Both the position numbers and the translations under genes were made by a program. A stretch of DNA of 7,980 nt, from contig LQHI01000019.1 of the NCBI GenBank assembly GCA_001515185.1, positions 1 through 7,980 on the forward strand, read 5' to 3'. Positions 6,444 through 7,980 of the stretch are shown in pieces. The notes under the pieces are model-generated. The model searched no databases and was not told the DNA's origin. It saw only the letters and a program-made list of their open reading frames with translations. Numbering within the stretch: position 1 is the stretch's first letter; every line of letters begins with the position of its first letter. This DNA is from Hadesarchaea archaeon DG-33 (GTDB lineage: Archaea > Hadarchaeota > Hadarchaeia > Hadarchaeales > Hadarchaeaceae).

Positions 6444-7652
6444 CTATTCTTCTAGTAGCTCCAGCACATCTGAGGGCAGAGTTCCTAGAGAACCTTGTGT
6501 CTGCTTGTAGAACCCGTCCACAAGATTGGATCTCACAATCGGGAAGACCTTACTAACGGTGTAGATTCCTTTTAGTTCCGCTTGTTGACCCAGCAACCAT
6601 TTGAGTGCAGCATTAACCGAGTTTTTCCCCATCTCAATGCAATCGGCTGCGCCGCATCCGATTATTGGATAATCGCGGTCAGCAATGAATTTTGCCCCAG
6701 TTATTCCTCCGAGGTCTGGAGCAGCTACTGCTACCTCACCTTCCAATCCTAGTGCAACCACAGCTTCAGCCGCTCCTGTTGCTGGCCCAATCATCCAAGT
6801 GCACCAGATAGCGTCTATCTCGGGGTTAGCTTGTAACATCCCCAATGCTATATCATACCCCTGCCCTGGGTCGGTGAATCCTTCTCTAGCAACTACTTCG
6901 ATGTTGGGGTACTTGGCAAACATGTTCTCCGCCCCTGCGAGACGCATGACGTTTGTCCATTGCTCTAATGCGAAGTATATTATTCCGACCTCTCCCTCAT
7001 AGTCCATTGCATACGCAAGTATCTCGGCTGCAGATGCTCCTTGACCATATCCGTCAGCATCCACCAAGCCGATGTAATTAGGTGTACCGAATAGACCCAC
7101 GGGTGTAGTCCAATTGTGAAGTTGTGGAACCCCAGCCTCTGAGAGCGCAACAAAAGCTGGCCCCGTAGTTACTGCTTCATATGCTTCCGCAATGATGAAA
7201 TTTACATCACCAGCCTTGGCTGCTAAGGTATTTATCTGATCTATTTGTTCCGATATCGACTGAGATCCCATAAATGATATCGGCGGTTTTCCAGCTTCAG
7301 CAAGTACTGCGTCCATCCCCACTTTGTTTAGTATTTCAGTTATGTCAAGAGTTGCGCCCATGAAATAATACTCTCCTAACTCTAAGTCCTGGGCTGCCGC
7401 AATTTCTCCCTCTGTGAGTTCCAAAGTTGCGGCGGTGGTGATGGGTTCACCTGCAGGACCACCCGGGGTCCATGGAGTACTGAGATTTTCTTCTAAACTT
7501 GTGATCCATTCTAAAGGTATTTTCCTGAACTTTCCCACTGCTTCCTCCGTAGGTCTAGTAAGTAAGTATGTACCTAGGCTGGAAACAATTGCTGCAGCTA
7601 CTACAATAACAACCGTAACAATCCAGCTAACACTTTTTTCTTCTCTCATCAT
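6444..7652 (-). CDS. Membrane-anchored periplasmic-binding-protein-type sugar receptor (Peripla_BP_4)
   Basis: Extracytoplasmic receptor of the ribose/xylose-type ABC importer class. Residues 9-31 (SWIVTVVIVVAAAIVSSLG then TYLL) form one hydrophobic segment after a charged MMREEK start, which would anchor the protein outside the membrane; no lipobox cysteine follows. A Pro/Gly/Thr-rich linker with TPWTPGGPAGEP (59-70) leads to the binding domain, about 95-385. Characteristic blocks are QIDQINTLAAKAGD (136-149), a VALSEAGVP segment (168-176), GEVGIIYF (220-227), the RLAGAENMFAKYPNIEVV stretch (237-254), ANPEIDAIWCTWMIGPATGAAEAV (275-298, the family's LxxxPdIdaIxxxnDxxAxGAxxAl pattern) and VAAPDLGG (309-316). 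The 402 aa exceed bacterial RbsB because of the anchor and linker. No permease or ATPase gene lies in the window. Ligand unknown; a sugar or sugar-like compound is the family expectation. Confidence 0.85.
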   Translation of the reverse strand: MMREEKSVSWIVTVVIVVAAAIVSSLGTYLLTRPTEEAVGKFRKIPLEWITSLEENLSTPWTPGGPAGEPITTAATLELTEGEIAAAQDLELGEYYFMGATLDITEILNKVGMDAVLAEAGKPPISFMGSQSISEQIDQINTLAAKAGDVNFIIAEAYEAVTTGPAFVALSEAGVPQLHNWTTPVGLFGTPNYIGLVDADGYGQGASAAEILAYAMDYEGEVGIIYFALEQWTNVMRLAGAENMFAKYPNIEVVAREGFTDPGQGYDIALGMLQANPEIDAIWCTWMIGPATGAAEAVVALGLEGEVAVAAPDLGGITGAKFIADRDYPIIGCGAADCIEMGKNSVNAALKWLLGQQAELKGIYTVSKVFPIVRSNLVDGFYKQTQGSLGTLPSDVLELLEE

Positions 7653-7747
7653 GTTTATTCACTTTTTATATCCCGAGATTATGACACAAGCACCTCTCAA
7701 CATTTGTGATTTTTTCTCAGAAGTTGAATAAAGTGGTAAGAAATTGA
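7653..7747 (-). promoter_or_regulatory. Upstream region of the binding-protein gene with TATA-like boxes
   Basis: On the minus strand GGGATATAAAAAG (7674-7662) is the best TATA-like match, but its centre lies only about 15 bases before ATG 7652, which would put transcription start inside the gene. A weaker CATAATCT (7683-7676) is centred about 27 bases upstream and fits a leaderless start. No Shine-Dalgarno precedes the tandem ATG codons 7652 and 7649. The assignment of the exact box is uncertain. Confidence 0.35.
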
Positions 7748-7786
7748 GTTCAGAAATATTGTTTAGAAATTTAGTTCAGATAAAGC
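7748..7786. repeat. Degenerate 13-bp tandem repeat, three clear units
   Basis: The units GTTCAGAAATATT (7748), GTTTAGAAATTTA (7761) and GTTCAGATAAAGC (7774) follow each other at exactly 13 bp and share GTTYAGAWA. Two weaker units, GTTGAATAAAGTG (7723) and GTAAGAAATTGA (7736, 12 bp), may extend the array to five. Equivalently, a 14-mer at 7741-7754 recurs at 7767-7780 with one mismatch. It lies 70-135 bp upstream of the binding-protein start, so it may be an array of protein-binding sites. Confidence 0.5.
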
Positions 7787-7980
7787 GAATTGATATTCTT
7801 GGGCGTTCGGGTCTGACTTGCCACGAATCGTAGGAATAAAAGGTTTTTCTAGGCCAACTTGGTTCTGACAAGGCGGAGTTTATCTTCATTAACACCTGGA
7901 AGCAGAAAATTCCAAATAGTAGATCAGTGGATAATATACTACGATGGTAAAGTTTCGATATGACGGATTTTACGTAGATG
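7787..7980. other. Right-edge region with no confident gene
   Basis: No protein, tRNA or repeat is recognised. An ATG at 7944 (+) opens MVKFRYDGFYVD and runs off the edge; GATAATATACT just before it is AT-rich but too close to act as a TATA box for that start, so this may or may not be the first codon of the next gene. On the minus strand a frame stays open from the edge (7979) to a TGA at 7776-7778, 67 codons, with one internal ATG at about codon 31. Its translation resembles nothing I know. The two candidates overlap and cannot both be real as read. Confidence 0.3.

Noticed and set aside
6685..7002. Plus-strand frame of 105 codons opposite the binding protein
   Set aside because: It is Ala/Ser/Pro-rich, as expected from the complement of an Ala/Gly/Glu-rich gene, and shows no independent signal.
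7414..7731. Plus-strand frame of 105 codons over the binding-protein start and promoter
   Set aside because: It overlaps the signal-anchor coding region and the AT-rich promoter; its hydrophobic translation reflects the antisense of the anchor.
7787..7870. Possible tRNA or structured RNA in the GC-richer patch near the right edge
   Set aside because: No acceptor stem, no GTTCGAATCC-type T-arm and no matching anticodon arm could be found on either strand.

Overview
The window looks archaeal and carries a locus for a trehalose-type compatible solute. Reasons for Archaea: several genes lack a Shine-Dalgarno sequence, TATA-like boxes sit about 26-27 bases before start codons (leaderless mRNA style), the solute-binding protein has an uncleaved-looking N-terminal membrane anchor without a lipobox cysteine, and the proteins are rich in Lys and Glu with frequent AGG/AGA arginine codons. 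The phylum cannot be fixed from this sequence; a TACK or Bathyarchaeia-like lineage is only a guess.

Positions 1-3681 (+ strand) hold four genes in one direction: the C-terminal part of trehalose-6-phosphate synthase (OtsA, cut by the left edge), trehalose-6-phosphate phosphatase (OtsB, 5 bp later), a sugar-1-phosphate nucleotidyltransferase fused to a small cupin (10 bp later), and a GalT-like HIT-superfamily nucleotidylyltransferase (45 bp later). Together they could form a self-contained route: the nucleotidyltransferase and/or the GalT-like enzyme supply NDP-glucose, OtsA joins it to glucose-6-phosphate, and OtsB removes the phosphate to give trehalose.

Positions 3697-5064 (- strand) encode a GT-B glycosyltransferase that meets the operon tail to tail (15 bp between stop codons). 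Its C-terminal half is a typical GT4 donor domain, and its N-terminal half carries motifs shared by trehalose synthase TreT and GT20/OtsA. It may be a second trehalose or related glucoside synthase. A 155-bp AT-rich divergent promoter region (5065-5219) follows, with two good palindromes and TATA-like boxes for both directions.

Positions 5220-6437 (+) encode a clear YhfX-family protein, a PLP-dependent alanine-racemase-like fold of unknown substrate. Only 6 bp separate its stop from that of a convergent membrane-anchored sugar-type substrate-binding protein (6444-7652, -), whose permease and ATPase genes are not in the window. Positions 7653-7980 are essentially non-coding and contain a degenerate 13-bp tandem repeat behind the binding-protein promoter. 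No tRNA, rRNA, CRISPR array, insertion sequence or phage gene was seen.
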